This document shows, piece after piece, positions 36,048 to 45,357 of a DNA stretch of 64,000 nucleotides. How positions within the stretch are numbered: position 1 is the stretch's first letter; each line of letters opens with the position of its first letter. Source of the stretch: an uncultured Winogradskyella sp. (lineage in GTDB: Bacteria; Bacteroidota; Bacteroidia; Flavobacteriales; Flavobacteriaceae); NCBI RefSeq assembly GCF_947498005.1, contig NZ_CANMIW010000002.1, positions 62,001 to 126,000 of the forward strand, given 5' to 3'. The notes beneath the pieces were generated by a model. The model was not told the origin of the DNA, searched no databases, and saw only the letters and a list, made by a program, of their open reading frames with translations. Position numbers and translations under genes: made by a program.

Positions 36048-38558
36048 TTAAAAATAAAATCCAAAACTACCCGTAATACCAAATCGTCTGGCATCTGGAC
36101 GATCTAAGTAATTACCTCTAAAATTAAAATCGAGTCTTAAAACTTTAAAAATATTGGCTACACCAAAACTGTATTCATAATACATTCTAGAGTCTGGTGC
36201 TATTAATGGAATCTCAACGGGACTGCCTGTAGTATTAAGAGCAATGTTTTCATCAGATAACTCTCCCCAAACCCCTCGTAAACCTAAAATAGCTCTAAGG
36301 TTATATTTTTTTAAGAACGGAATTCTAGAAAATATTCTACCATTAAAGTTATGTTCTAAATGAATTGAACTATAAGTATCTGTTACAAACTCATAAAAAT
36401 CTAACTGAGGAAATGTATTATAAATTGAAAAATAAGTTTGGTTTCCTGGTACTACATTTAATAAAGCTAAGGGAAGTTCTCCAAAAGTTTTACCAGCTTC
36501 TATTGATGAGGTTAAACGACCAAATCCACCAATTTGCCATGGTTGTATATATGAAAACTGAACCTTGGTGTAATCAAAGTCACTACTAAACCAGTCACGA
36601 TCTCCACGGCTAACTTGAGCAAATAACCTTGCAAAATTTGTGTTCTTTTCTCGTCGTTCTACACCAAAACCAGTCATTTCGCGATTTGGAAAATAGGATA
36701 ATGACAATCGAGATTCAAATTGGCTTAGCTCAGAGGAAATGCCAGTTAATGAGTTAGGATCATTATAGTCTAAACTAAAAGTTGGAGATGCAGAGCTAAG
36801 ATCTCTAAAGCTACCATCTACACGTACTTCAAAATTTCTCATTGGCTCAATTGAGAACCCTAAATTGGTTAACTTTATATTAGTTAATTTGTCGTTAGAA
36901 CCTGTTCCGATAATTGAAGACGATGCTAAACTTCGACCTAAAACATCTGTAGAGCTTGTTAAACTAGCTCCAATTTGTTCTACATCACGTCTATTGCCAC
37001 CAAAAATTGTTAATCTGCTCCGCTTGTCTAAAAGCCATTTTCCAGAAATTCCGTATTTGAATTTGTCATCTTTAAAACCGTAAGCTAAAAACCCTTCTAT
37101 ACGCCATAAGTCATTAGGTCCAAAATAAGTTCGTCCACCAGTTCTAAGTCTTATGCCTTCTACTTCGTTATAGCCAAACGTTGAAAAAATAGGTCCATAA
37201 TCTAAGTTTAAACTTGTGAATTCAATATAACCAGAAGCTAAAATGCTTCCTAAATTATACATTCTTTTAAATTTCTTTACGGTTTTAAGCGTGTCTAACA
37301 TTTTGTAAACACCTTTCTCATCTTTACTTAATTCTTCAAGTCTATTGGTTTCCCAAAAATCATCTTCTCTATTGTAAACGTCAGCTTCATAATTATAAAC
37401 TACCTTATCATAAAACTTTTCATCCTTTGCTTCGTTGAATTTATAATTATCATATATAGTGGTTCGTTTTCCATATATACCTCTTGACTTTTCCTTTTTA
37501 TTCATAGAAAAATCAGATAGGAAGTAATCGCGTTTTATAAGAAATAGTGAATCATTTAATACGTCAAATTCTTGTTCAATATAGATTTCTTTAACCCAGT
37601 TTATATTAGCACTTTTTGAAGCCTGAAGATTAATTTCTTTTATGGCAAAGGTGGAATCATTGACCCAAAAATCGCCTTTAAAGGTTAATTCGTTTTTACG
37701 TCTAGGATAGTATATTATATTATAACACCATTTATTGTCTATATATGCGCTATCTGATAATACATAGTTGTAGGTCTGTACACCAGTTTTACTTAATGGA
37801 CTCACAAAACTTTTATCAAAGAATTTTAGATAATTATCGTAAACGTTATATTCTGAGTAAAGATCATCAATGAAATCTATAATAATTTGATTATTACTGA
37901 AACCAGAATTCTTATTTCCTATTAAATCTTCACGCTCTTTACTCATGGCATTATCGCCAGAGATTTTCTTTACTGATTCGTTTAAAAATATCGGTAAGTA
38001 TGTTTTTCCTGTAACGTTAGAGGTGTCAACTTCCTCAAAAACAAACTCCATACCTTTAAAAAGCTTACTTTTTATTAAGGCGCTATCAATAGTGTTTAGG
38101 TCAAATTCTACTTTTTCGTATTGGTCGTATTCGTATTGTTTAAATTGACTTAAACCATTTTCTCGTTTACGGTCCCAAATCTTTTTGAGTATTCTTATAG
38201 CCGGATTTTCAGATGCTTTTTTAGATTGTTTACCCGTAACTATTAAAACTTCATCTAACGAGGATTCCTCTTCAATAAGTGTAAATTTTAGCTCGTAATT
38301 AATTCGTTTTGCTAATGGGATCTCAATAGTTTTAAAACCAACAAAAGAAACCACGAGTGTTTCCCAGTTTTCTTCAGATTCTAAATAAAATTTTCCGTCT
38401 TCATTGGTAATTGTACCAATAGTAGATCCCTTAAACATAACATTAGCAAAAGGAATAGGTGTATTGCCTTCATCATAGACGTGACCACTAACTTTTGTCT
38501 GCGCAAAAGTAGATGCAAGGCCAAGCATGAAGCATATATAAAGTAGTTTCAATTTCAT
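36048..38558 (-). CDS. DUF5686 outer-membrane protein with carboxypeptidase-like domain
   Basis: An 836-aa protein of the DUF5686 family. A signal peptide (1-19, ending TFAQ) is followed by a carboxypeptidase-regulatory-like domain (about 21-105: VSGHVYDEGNTPIPFANV, TNEDGKFYL, VVSFVGFKTIEI). A long region starts at PAIRILKKIWDRKREN, with LPIFLNESV and YPRRKNELTFKGDFWVND. The C-terminal half is a predicted beta-barrel ending in the aromatic GITGSFGFYF, suggesting insertion in the outer membrane. It is common in Bacteroidota with no established function. It starts 86 bp after pdhB stops, with a long-loop inverted repeat between them. Confidence 0.87.
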   Translation of the reverse strand: MKLKLLYICFMLGLASTFAQTKVSGHVYDEGNTPIPFANVMFKGSTIGTITNEDGKFYLESEENWETLVVSFVGFKTIEIPLAKRINYELKFTLIEEESSLDEVLIVTGKQSKKASENPAIRILKKIWDRKRENGLSQFKQYEYDQYEKVEFDLNTIDSALIKSKLFKGMEFVFEEVDTSNVTGKTYLPIFLNESVKKISGDNAMSKEREDLIGNKNSGFSNNQIIIDFIDDLYSEYNVYDNYLKFFDKSFVSPLSKTGVQTYNYVLSDSAYIDNKWCYNIIYYPRRKNELTFKGDFWVNDSTFAIKEINLQASKSANINWVKEIYIEQEFDVLNDSLFLIKRDYFLSDFSMNKKEKSRGIYGKRTTIYDNYKFNEAKDEKFYDKVVYNYEADVYNREDDFWETNRLEELSKDEKGVYKMLDTLKTVKKFKRMYNLGSILASGYIEFTSLNLDYGPIFSTFGYNEVEGIRLRTGGRTYFGPNDLWRIEGFLAYGFKDDKFKYGISGKWLLDKRSRLTIFGGNRRDVEQIGASLTSSTDVLGRSLASSSIIGTGSNDKLTNIKLTNLGFSIEPMRNFEVRVDGSFRDLSSASPTFSLDYNDPNSLTGISSELSQFESRLSLSYFPNREMTGFGVERREKNTNFARLFAQVSRGDRDWFSSDFDYTKVQFSYIQPWQIGGFGRLTSSIEAGKTFGELPLALLNVVPGNQTYFSIYNTFPQLDFYEFVTDTYSSIHLEHNFNGRIFSRIPFLKKYNLRAILGLRGVWGELSDENIALNTTGSPVEIPLIAPDSRMYYEYSFGVANIFKVLRLDFNFRGNYLDRPDARRFGITGSFGFYF

Positions 38559-38568
38559 AATAAAAAAT

Positions 38569-38622
38569 AAACTTCATCAACAACCATGCTAAATTTAACT
38601 TTTAGGGTCGCTGATGAAGTTT
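38569..38622. repeat. 11-bp inverted repeat between pdhB and the DUF5686 gene
   Basis: AAACTTCATCA (38569-38579) and TGATGAAGTTT (38612-38622) can form a stem around a 32-nt loop. On the minus strand it follows pdhB and runs into an AT-rich stretch ahead of the DUF5686 ATG. It may be a weak terminator or a leader structure; the long loop makes either uncertain. Confidence 0.4.
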
Positions 38623-38644
38623 TATAAACGCAGAAAACTGCTAT

Positions 38645-39622
38645 TTATTTGTACATCACTTTTTTTACTGCTTTAATAACATCGTCACTGTTAGGTAACC
38701 ATTCTTCTAATAAAACAGGTGAGTACGGTGCAGGTGTATCTGCAGTGTTTATTTTTACAATAGGAGCATCAAGGTAATCAAATGCTTCAGACTGAACTAA
38801 ATATGTAATTTCAGTTGATACATTTCCAAAAGGCCATGCTTCTTCTAATATAACTAATCTATTTGTTTTCTTTACAGATTCTAAAATTGCTTTTCTATCT
38901 AAAGGACGTACTGTACGTAAATCTATTATTTCACAAGAAATATTTTCTTTAGCTAATTCATCTGCAGCTTTATACGCTTCTTTAATAATCTTACCAAAAG
39001 ATATGATCGTTACATCAGTACCTTCTCGCTTAGTTTCTGCAACACCAATTGGTACTACGTATTCTCCTTCTGGCACTTCACCTTTATCGCCATACATTTG
39101 CTCACTTTCCATAAAAATAACAGGATCGTCATCTCTTATGGCAGCTTTTAACAAACCTTTTGCATCGTATGGATTTGAAGGTACAATAACTTTTAAACCA
39201 GGTGTGTTAGCAAACCAGTTTTCAAAAGCCTGAGAGTGCGTAGCTCCTAGTTGACCAGCAGAAGCTGTAGGTCCTCTAAAAACAATTGGGCACTTAAATT
39301 GCCCACCAGACATTTGTCTAATTTTTGCTGCATTGTTTATAATTTGATCAATACCAACTAATGAGAAGTTAAAAGTCATATATTCTACTATAGGACGGTT
39401 GCCAGTCATCGTAGAACCGATAGCAATACCAGCAAAACCAAGCTCAGCAATTGGCGTATCTATGACACGCTTAGCACCAAACTCATCTAACATACCCTTT
39501 GATGCCTTGTACGCACCATTATATTCTGCTACTTCCTCACCCATAAGATAAATACTCTCATCTCGGCGCATTTCTTCACTCATGGCTTCGCAAATAGCTT
39601 CTCTAAATTGAATTGTCTTCAT
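38645..39622 (-). CDS. pdhB: Pyruvate dehydrogenase E1 component, beta subunit
   Basis: A 325-aa thiamine-diphosphate enzyme subunit that, with E1 alpha, decarboxylates pyruvate in the pyruvate dehydrogenase complex. Visible family stretches are MGEEVAEYNGAYKASKG, RVIDTPIAELGFAGIAIG, PIVEYMTFNFS, FRGPTASAGQLGATHSQ, LKVIVPSNPYDAKGLL and the C-terminal DLRTVRPLD. No E1 alpha or E2 gene is nearby, so the complex is encoded at split loci, as is usual in flavobacteria. It stands across a 118-bp gap from a divergent T9SS gene. Branched-chain E1 beta is similar, but this sequence reads as the pyruvate type. Confidence 0.92.
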   Translation of the reverse strand: MKTIQFREAICEAMSEEMRRDESIYLMGEEVAEYNGAYKASKGMLDEFGAKRVIDTPIAELGFAGIAIGSTMTGNRPIVEYMTFNFSLVGIDQIINNAAKIRQMSGGQFKCPIVFRGPTASAGQLGATHSQAFENWFANTPGLKVIVPSNPYDAKGLLKAAIRDDDPVIFMESEQMYGDKGEVPEGEYVVPIGVAETKREGTDVTIISFGKIIKEAYKAADELAKENISCEIIDLRTVRPLDRKAILESVKKTNRLVILEEAWPFGNVSTEITYLVQSEAFDYLDAPIVKINTADTPAPYSPVLLEEWLPNSDDVIKAVKKVMYK

Positions 39623-39644
39623 ATTCTAGTTTTTGTTCTAAAAG

Positions 39645-39652
39645 CAAAAATA
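39645..39652 (-). promoter_or_regulatory. Putative -7 promoter element for pdhB
   Basis: TATTTTTG on the minus strand, 22 bp before the pdhB ATG, matches TAnnTTTG. The -33 position reads TTA rather than TTG. Confidence 0.35.
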
Positions 39653-39740
39653 ATAATTATTGCTTATATAATAACATTAAATGTGTTTCGAATAATGAAA
39701 AAAATTGTAACTTTATTTATAAATAAATAATTAAAATTCC

Positions 39741-40823
39741 ATGATTGGTAAGAATTGCGTTTTTCTCTGTTTGCTAGTTATTATTTCTAACTCTGTTTTG
39801 GGACAAGAAACAATTTTATGTCCTTTGCAGTCGGATATTCTGAAAATAGAAAATTCTACTAATATTCCCGCTATTTCGTATAATACTGATGACACCATTT
39901 CATTAACATTTCCGGATCAGTATATAAATGATATTTTTGCCAACTATACCATTTATGATTTTTATCAAACTTTTCCTAATACGAGTGGTGCTCTTTTAGA
40001 TTATTATACTGTGGTGCACAGGAATAAGGATTTAATTAATGAAGTGTATCTTTCTGTACCACAGAACGTTCTAAATATTGAAAATGATTATCCTTTTGGG
40101 GCCATTAATAATAACATCATTAATTTAGTAGATGGCAAAACTTTTAGAGTAATAAAGACTTGTAGTAATAATCCTGAGACTGGTCAGTATTGTTCAACTA
40201 CAGAAGTGGTTGTGCCAGAGACCTTAGATATAAATATCGAATTCTCCTATAATTCCGTAACAAATATTATGAATATTGAAACCGCGGATAATACTTCGCC
40301 TTGTGGTAATTATTTTTCAGCAGATTATAAGGGGTTTTCAACAGGGTTGCAGCTATGGTACTCAAATCCTGGTATTATTTCGGAATCTAGTCCCAGTGAA
40401 CCTTGTCATAGTTTTGAAGAAAAATTATATCAAATTCTAGGAATTGAATGTCAAGGTTTTAATGTTGGTGCTTTATCAATTTATACAGAAGTCGATACAG
40501 GTAATTTAATATTGGAAAGAGAGACAGCGGTGTTTTCTTCAGATTTGGTAGTATTACAAGAATATAATCTTTCTATTACTGAAAACAATTTAGATGATAT
40601 AAAATTTTTTCAAATTAATAATAATCCGTATTTACAAGCTAGTTACCTCAATGATCAACGTTTTAGTATTTACATTTATGATATTTCAGGACAACAAATT
40701 TTGAAAGCTGAAAAGTTTGAAGAAAACAGTATTAATATTTCAAATCTATCAACAGGATTATATTTCATTAAAGTAATAGATGTGGATAATCGACAAAAAA
40801 TCTTCAAATTTTTGAAAAATTGA
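39741..40823 (+). CDS. Exported protein with T9SS-type C-terminal domain, function unknown
   Basis: A 360-aa protein with a signal peptide (about 1-21, ending SVLGQ). The body (22-280) has no motif I recognise. It contains several Cys residues (CPLQSD, TCSNNPETGQYCSTTEV, SPCGNYF, PCHSFEEKLYQILGIEC) that could form disulfides after export. The last 75 residues resemble a T9SS type A sorting domain (YLNDQRFSIYIYDISGQQIL, LSTGLYFIKVIDVDNRQKIFKFLKN). Export by the type IX system is therefore inferred. Position between pdhB and etfB looks incidental. Confidence 0.75.
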   Translation: MIGKNCVFLCLLVIISNSVLGQETILCPLQSDILKIENSTNIPAISYNTDDTISLTFPDQYINDIFANYTIYDFYQTFPNTSGALLDYYTVVHRNKDLINEVYLSVPQNVLNIENDYPFGAINNNIINLVDGKTFRVIKTCSNNPETGQYCSTTEVVVPETLDINIEFSYNSVTNIMNIETADNTSPCGNYFSADYKGFSTGLQLWYSNPGIISESSPSEPCHSFEEKLYQILGIECQGFNVGALSIYTEVDTGNLILERETAVFSSDLVVLQEYNLSITENNLDDIKFFQINNNPYLQASYLNDQRFSIYIYDISGQQILKAEKFEENSINISNLSTGLYFIKVIDVDNRQKIFKFLKN

Positions 40824-40942
40824 TAGTTTAATTCCATAAAACTGACATTTCACAAAAATTTATTATGCGTGCATAGTAAAATTTCAATATTTATATTTAT
40901 CTTCGTCGGGAATAAATAGACGTTTAAATAAATCATTTTTAT

Positions 40943-41689
40943 ATGAAAATATTAGTATGTATTAGCCATGTGCCAGATACAACCTCAAAAATTAACTTTA
41001 CAGATGGTGATACTAAGTTTGACACTAATGGTGTGCAATTTGTAATCAATCCTAATGACGAATTTGGTCTTACACGTGCCATGTGGTTTAAAGAAAAACA
41101 AGGCGCAAGTGTAGATGTAGTTAACGTTGGTGGAGCAGAAACTGAACCAACCTTAAGAAAAGCATTAGCGATTGGAGCAGATGCTGCTATTAGAGTAAAT
41201 ACACCAGCAACAGATGGTTTTGCTGTAGCAAAGCAATTAGCGAAAGTAGTAAGTGATGGTGGTTATGATCTTGTTATTGCAGGTAGAGAATCTATAGATT
41301 ATAATGGAGCTATGGTTCCTGGTATGTTAGCTGGTATGATTGGTGCAAACTTTGTAACTAATTGTATCAGTCTAGAAGTAGATGGTACATCTGCTAAAGC
41401 AGTAAGAGAAATCGATGGAGGTAAAGAAACTGTGAGTACATCATTACCTTTAGTAATTGGTGGACAGAAAGGTTTAGTTGAAGAAAGTGATTTACGTATA
41501 CCAAATATGCGAGGTATTATGATGGCACGTAAAAAACCGCTTACAGTTGTAGAGCCGGCAGAGGTCAGTAATGAAACAAAAGCAGTTAGTTTTGAAAAAC
41601 CAGCACCAAAAGGAGCGGTTAAATTGGTAGATGCCGATAATATAGATGAATTAGTAAGCTTACTTCATAACGAAGCTAAAGTGATTTAA
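40943..41689 (+). CDS. etfB: Electron transfer flavoprotein, beta subunit
   Basis: A 248-aa small subunit of the ETF heterodimer, which accepts electrons from acyl-CoA and other dehydrogenases and passes them to the quinone pool through ETF-quinone oxidoreductase. The N-terminus MKILVCISHVPDT, INPNDEFGLTRA, VVNVGG, LRKALAIGADAA, DLVIAGRESIDYNG and the ETF-beta signature region VEESDLRIPNMRGIMMARKK are present. It is followed after 88 bp by etfA. Two ATTCCTG-type hairpins lie between the genes. Confidence 0.95.
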   Translation: MKILVCISHVPDTTSKINFTDGDTKFDTNGVQFVINPNDEFGLTRAMWFKEKQGASVDVVNVGGAETEPTLRKALAIGADAAIRVNTPATDGFAVAKQLAKVVSDGGYDLVIAGRESIDYNGAMVPGMLAGMIGANFVTNCISLEVDGTSAKAVREIDGGKETVSTSLPLVIGGQKGLVEESDLRIPNMRGIMMARKKPLTVVEPAEVSNETKAVSFEKPAPKGAVKLVDADNIDELVSLLHNEAKVI

Positions 41690-41695
41690 TCTGTT

Positions 41696-41715
41696 ATTCC
41701 TGTGCAGTCAGGAAT
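41696..41715. repeat. ATTCCTG-type intergenic hairpin, copy 1
   Basis: ATTCCTG (41696-41702), six bases and CAGGAAT (41709-41715), starting 6 bp after the etfB stop. It shares arms with two other copies in the window. Confidence 0.7.
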
Positions 41716-41741
41716 TCGCAAATAAATTATAATAATAATAG

Positions 41742-41761
41742 ATTCCTGCCTTCGCAGGAAT
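41742..41761. repeat. ATTCCTG-type intergenic hairpin, copy 2
   Basis: ATTCCTGC (41742-41749), CTTC loop and GCAGGAAT (41754-41761). The sequence around it resembles a palindrome seen between genes in many bacterial genomes. It supplies an accidental ATG (41760) in frame with etfA. Confidence 0.75.
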
Positions 41762-41777
41762 GACAAAACAGAAAATT

Positions 41778-42740
41778 ATGTCAATTCTAGTATATACAGA
41801 ATCCGAAAACGGAAAATTAAAGAAAACAGCTCTAGAAGTAGTTTCTTACGCTAAAGCGGTGGCAGACCAAATGGGTAGTTCAGTGACAGCTGTTGCTATT
41901 AATGCAGAGCAAGCTGAAACACTTGGGAATTATGGAGCTTCAAAAGTACTTTTAGTTAATGATGATAGTTTAAAGTCATTTGATGCTAAGAAATATGCAG
42001 CAGTTATAAACGAAGCAGCCAAGAGTGAAGATGCAAAAGTAGTTGTGGTTAGTTCTAGCGCAGATAGTAAATATTTAGCGCCATTATTGGCAGTAGGTTT
42101 AAATGCTGGTTATGTGTCTAATGTTGTAGCTGCGCCATCTAACGTATCTCCATTTACAGTAAAACGTTCTGCATTTACAAACAAAGCATTTGCCAATACA
42201 GAAATTACTACAGATGTAAAAATTGTAGGTTTATCTAATAATTCATTTGGTATTGTTGAATCAGCAGGAAGTGCTTCAGTTGAAGACTTTTCTCCATCAG
42301 TTCCAGATTCTGGAGTATCTGTAGAGTCTGTAGATAAAGCTACTGACAAAGTAAGTATTGCCGATGCAGAAGTTGTTGTCTCAGGAGGAAGAGGTCTAAA
42401 AGGACCTGAAAATTGGGGGATGATTGAAGAATTAGCCGAAGTATTAGGGGCAGCAACGGCATGTTCTAAACCAGTATCAGATTTGGGTTGGAGGCCACAT
42501 AGTGAGCACGTTGGTCAAACAGGTAAGCCTGTAGCTTCTAATTTATATATTGCAATTGGTATCTCAGGCGCTATTCAGCATTTAGCAGGTATTAATTCGT
42601 CTAAAGTAAAAGTTGTAGTAAATACAGACCCAGAAGCACCTTTCTTTAAAGCTGCAGATTATGGTGTTGTAGGCGATGCATTTGAGGTTGTTCCAAAATT
42701 AATTGAAAAATTAAAAGCTTTTAAAGCGGCAAACGCATAA
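41778..42740 (+). CDS. etfA: Electron transfer flavoprotein, alpha subunit
   Basis: A 320-aa FAD-binding subunit of ETF. The N-terminal MSILVYTESENGKLKKTALE is the usual family start, so the ATG at 41778 is chosen. The longer frame from 41760 begins inside an intergenic repeat and would add only MTKQKI. The C-terminal FAD domain shows VVSGGRGLKGPENWG, LAEVLGAATACSKPVSDLGW, HVGQTGKPVASNLYIAIGISGAIQHLAGI and VVNTDPEAPFFKAADYGVVGD. It pairs with etfB just upstream. Confidence 0.95.
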   Translation: MSILVYTESENGKLKKTALEVVSYAKAVADQMGSSVTAVAINAEQAETLGNYGASKVLLVNDDSLKSFDAKKYAAVINEAAKSEDAKVVVVSSSADSKYLAPLLAVGLNAGYVSNVVAAPSNVSPFTVKRSAFTNKAFANTEITTDVKIVGLSNNSFGIVESAGSASVEDFSPSVPDSGVSVESVDKATDKVSIADAEVVVSGGRGLKGPENWGMIEELAEVLGAATACSKPVSDLGWRPHSEHVGQTGKPVASNLYIAIGISGAIQHLAGINSSKVKVVVNTDPEAPFFKAADYGVVGDAFEVVPKLIEKLKAFKAANA

Positions 42741-42766
42741 TTTTATTACCTTTAAAATTCAATATT

Positions 42767-42909
42767 TTATCTATTCAAATAGATAAGGTAACAATAAGGA
42801 CTGTTTAAATTTAGAAAACTCCTTTATACTAACATTTTATCGAAAGTATAGGGGAAATTAGCCAAATCTGTATTTTGCAGTTGGTAAAGTCCAAATTTAA
42901 ACAGTTCTT
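42767..42909. other. Multi-stem structured element with 17-bp terminal inverted repeat
   Basis: Four stems can form. Stem A is TTATCTAT/ATAGATAA (42767-42786). Outer stem P1 is 42796-42812 with 42893-42909, 17 bp with one G-U (core ACTGTTTAAATTT). Stem P2 is CCTTTATACT (42821-42830) with AGTATAGGGG (42845-42854), two G-U pairs. Stem P3 is CCAA..CTG with CAG.TTGG (42862-42884). P1 encloses P2 and P3 as a three-way junction. GGACT (42798-42802) could also pair with AGTCC (42888-42892), giving an alternative fold. It ends 15 bp before the DUF151 gene ATG. It may be a structured leader RNA or a miniature transposable element; no target-site duplication is seen. Confidence 0.55.
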
Positions 42910-42924
42910 TGTGTTTTGTAAATT

Positions 42925-43539
42925 ATGAGTTTAGTTCGTTTAAATATAAAAGGCATTTCTTACAGTCAAACCCAAAATGGTGCCTACGCTTTAATACTTA
43001 ATGAAGTTGATGGAGATCGAAAGCTACCAATAGTTATTGGTGCTTTTGAAGCCCAATCTATTGCTATTGCTTTAGAGAAGGAAATACGTCCTCCTCGTCC
43101 TCTCACTCATGATTTATTTAAAAACTTCGCTGATCGTTTTGATATTGTGGTAAAACAAGTAATCATACACAAGCTGGTGGATGGTGTGTTTTATTCAAGT
43201 TTAATTTGCGAACGCGATAAAATTGAAGAAATAATTGATGCAAGAACTAGTGATGCTATAGCTTTAGCCTTGCGCTTTCATGCACCAATATTCACTTATA
43301 AAAATATTTTAGATAAAGCAGGTATTTATCTAAAAGTTAATCCTAAAAAGGAAGACGAAGAACAAGATAGTATTCTTGTTGATGACCTTATTGTTGAAGA
43401 AATTGAAGCTGCTTCAGTAGAACAAGAAGGTTATAAAAACGCGTCTCTAGAAGAACTACACAAGCTACTAGATGAAGCAGTTAATAATGAAGATTATGAA
43501 ACTGCAGCTAAATTAAGAGACGAAATTTCTAAACGCTAA
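42925..43539 (+). CDS. Bifunctional nuclease family protein (DUF151) with UVR motif
   Basis: A 204-aa protein. Residues about 5-130 form the DUF151/bifunctional nuclease domain: QNGAYALILNEVDGDRKLPIVIGAFEAQSIAIALE, RPLTHDLFKNF, IDARTSDAIALALRFHAPIF. An acidic linker follows, then a UVR motif (SLEELHKLLDEAVNNEDYETAAKLRDEI), the element by which UvrB contacts UvrC. A plant member has RNase/DNase activity; bacterial function is uncertain. A structured element sits directly upstream. The CNT nucleoside transporter gene follows 15 bp later, so co-transcription is likely. Confidence 0.88.
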   Translation: MSLVRLNIKGISYSQTQNGAYALILNEVDGDRKLPIVIGAFEAQSIAIALEKEIRPPRPLTHDLFKNFADRFDIVVKQVIIHKLVDGVFYSSLICERDKIEEIIDARTSDAIALALRFHAPIFTYKNILDKAGIYLKVNPKKEDEEQDSILVDDLIVEEIEAASVEQEGYKNASLEELHKLLDEAVNNEDYETAAKLRDEISKR

Positions 43540-43554
43540 CTAACACTACATTTT

Positions 43555-45354
43555 ATGAATTATTTTTTCAAGGCCTTTCTTGCTATATTTATTGGACTCT
43601 CATCAATTACAGCACAAGAACTTGAAAAACCCATAAATGATTCCATTAACATAGAAACCAGAAAAGATGTCCCACTCCAAATATCTGAGATTGGAGATTC
43701 AAAACTTAAAGATTGGCAGTTATTTGAATATACAATTTATGAAAGCTATCCAGATAGTATTCAAGAGCAAAAACAATTTTCAAAAGGTAAAGAATTTCTG
43801 AATCTAAGTAAAAATGGAGAATATGAATCTATTCTTAATAGCAGCTATAACAAAGGTGTTTGGCTTCAAAATAATAACCTTATAGTTTTTAAACAAAAAG
43901 TCCCTACAACGGTTGATATATATTATGAAATCTTAAAACAAGATACAACAACATTACAACTAAAAAAGGGAGATGACGTTCTTACATATGTATCAGAAGG
44001 GCATCCTAGTTATATAATACAAGCAGTAACGGATGATGCTATTATTAAAAGTGAAGGCTTTACTTTCACTAGTTTTTGGCGTGGTATTCTAGGTATGATT
44101 TCCTTAATATTTATTGCCTTTTTATTTAGTAGTAATCGTAAAGCAATCAATTGGAGAACAGTTGGTATTGGTCTAGCGTTTCAATTACTAATTGCTGTAG
44201 GAGTTTTAAGAGTTGAATTCATTAAAAATGCTTTTGAAGGCATTGGACAAGTATTTATAAATATTTTAGATTTTACCAGAGCAGGTAGTGAATTTTTATT
44301 CAGTGGAGTTATGGATGTGAATTCTTATGGATTCATCTTTGCATTTCAAGTATTGCCTACCATATTATTCTTTTCTGCATTGACATCTGTATTATTCTAT
44401 CTTGGAATAATACAAAAGGTAGTAAAAGCAATGGCCTGGTTGTTATCTAAAGCTTTAAAAATATCAGGTGCGGAAAGTTTGAGTGTTGCAGGAAATATTT
44501 TCTTAGGGCAAACTGAAGCTCCATTATTAATAAAGGCGTATTTAGAAAAAATGACAAAGTCTGAAATTCTGCTTGTAATGATAGGTGGAATGGCAACAGT
44601 TGCAGGAGCAGTGCTTGCAGCTTATATTGGTTTTTTAGGTGGTGATGATCCTGCTCTACGTTTATTTTATGCTAAACATTTATTAGCAGCTTCAGTAATG
44701 GCTGCACCTGGCGCCATTGTCATTTCGAAAATATTATTTCCGCAAACTGAAAAAGTAAATACTGATGTTGCCGTATCTCAAGAAAAAATTGGAGCAAATA
44801 TTCTAGATGCTATTGCTAACGGAACAACAGAAGGTTTAAGACTTGCTGTGAATGTAGGAGCAATGCTCTTAGTCTTTGTTGCATTTATTGCAATGATAAA
44901 TGGTATACTTGGTTGGGTAGGGGATGTTACATCTCTAAATGGCTGGATGGCCGCAAATACACCATATCAAAACTTTTCTCTCGAAGCTGTTTTAGGGACT
45001 GTATTCGCACCATTAATGTGGTTAATTGGTGTGGCTAAAGAAGACATGATGTTAATGGGGCAATTATTAGGAATCAAACTAGCAGCCAGTGAATTTATAG
45101 GATATATACAATTAGCAGATTTAAAGAATGTTGCTAATACAACTCATCTAACATATGAGAAATCAATAATAATGGCAACATACATGCTATGTGGTTTTGC
45201 AAATTTTGCATCCATCGGAATTCAAATTGGAGGTATTGGTTCTTTGGCACCAGGACAACGTAAGCAGCTATCTAAATTTGGAATGAAAGCTCTAATAGGA
45301 GGGACAATTGCCTCGTTGATTTCGGCTACCATTGCAGGTATGATTATTGGGTAG
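43555..45354 (+). CDS. Concentrative (Na+-coupled) nucleoside transporter with N-terminal extracytoplasmic domain
   Basis: A 599-aa CNT/NupC-family transporter. A signal-like segment (1-20) and about 150 polar residues (to about 170) precede the membrane domain, which begins near FWRGILGMISLIFIAFLF. Core motifs are GIGLAFQLLIAVGVL, ESLSVAGNIFLGQTEAPLLIKAYL (substrate-binding GQTEAP), ANGTTEGLRLAVNVGAMLL and a terminal FASIGIQIGGIGSLAPGQRKQL. E. coli NupC is about 400 aa, so the N-terminal domain is additional. It imports nucleosides, in line with the deoxynucleoside kinase and thyA elsewhere in the window. It is followed by an ATTCCTG repeat and a terminator. Confidence 0.9.
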   Translation: MNYFFKAFLAIFIGLSSITAQELEKPINDSINIETRKDVPLQISEIGDSKLKDWQLFEYTIYESYPDSIQEQKQFSKGKEFLNLSKNGEYESILNSSYNKGVWLQNNNLIVFKQKVPTTVDIYYEILKQDTTTLQLKKGDDVLTYVSEGHPSYIIQAVTDDAIIKSEGFTFTSFWRGILGMISLIFIAFLFSSNRKAINWRTVGIGLAFQLLIAVGVLRVEFIKNAFEGIGQVFINILDFTRAGSEFLFSGVMDVNSYGFIFAFQVLPTILFFSALTSVLFYLGIIQKVVKAMAWLLSKALKISGAESLSVAGNIFLGQTEAPLLIKAYLEKMTKSEILLVMIGGMATVAGAVLAAYIGFLGGDDPALRLFYAKHLLAASVMAAPGAIVISKILFPQTEKVNTDVAVSQEKIGANILDAIANGTTEGLRLAVNVGAMLLVFVAFIAMINGILGWVGDVTSLNGWMAANTPYQNFSLEAVLGTVFAPLMWLIGVAKEDMMLMGQLLGIKLAASEFIGYIQLADLKNVANTTHLTYEKSIIMATYMLCGFANFASIGIQIGGIGSLAPGQRKQLSKFGMKALIGGTIASLISATIAGMIIG

Positions 45355-45357
45355 CCA

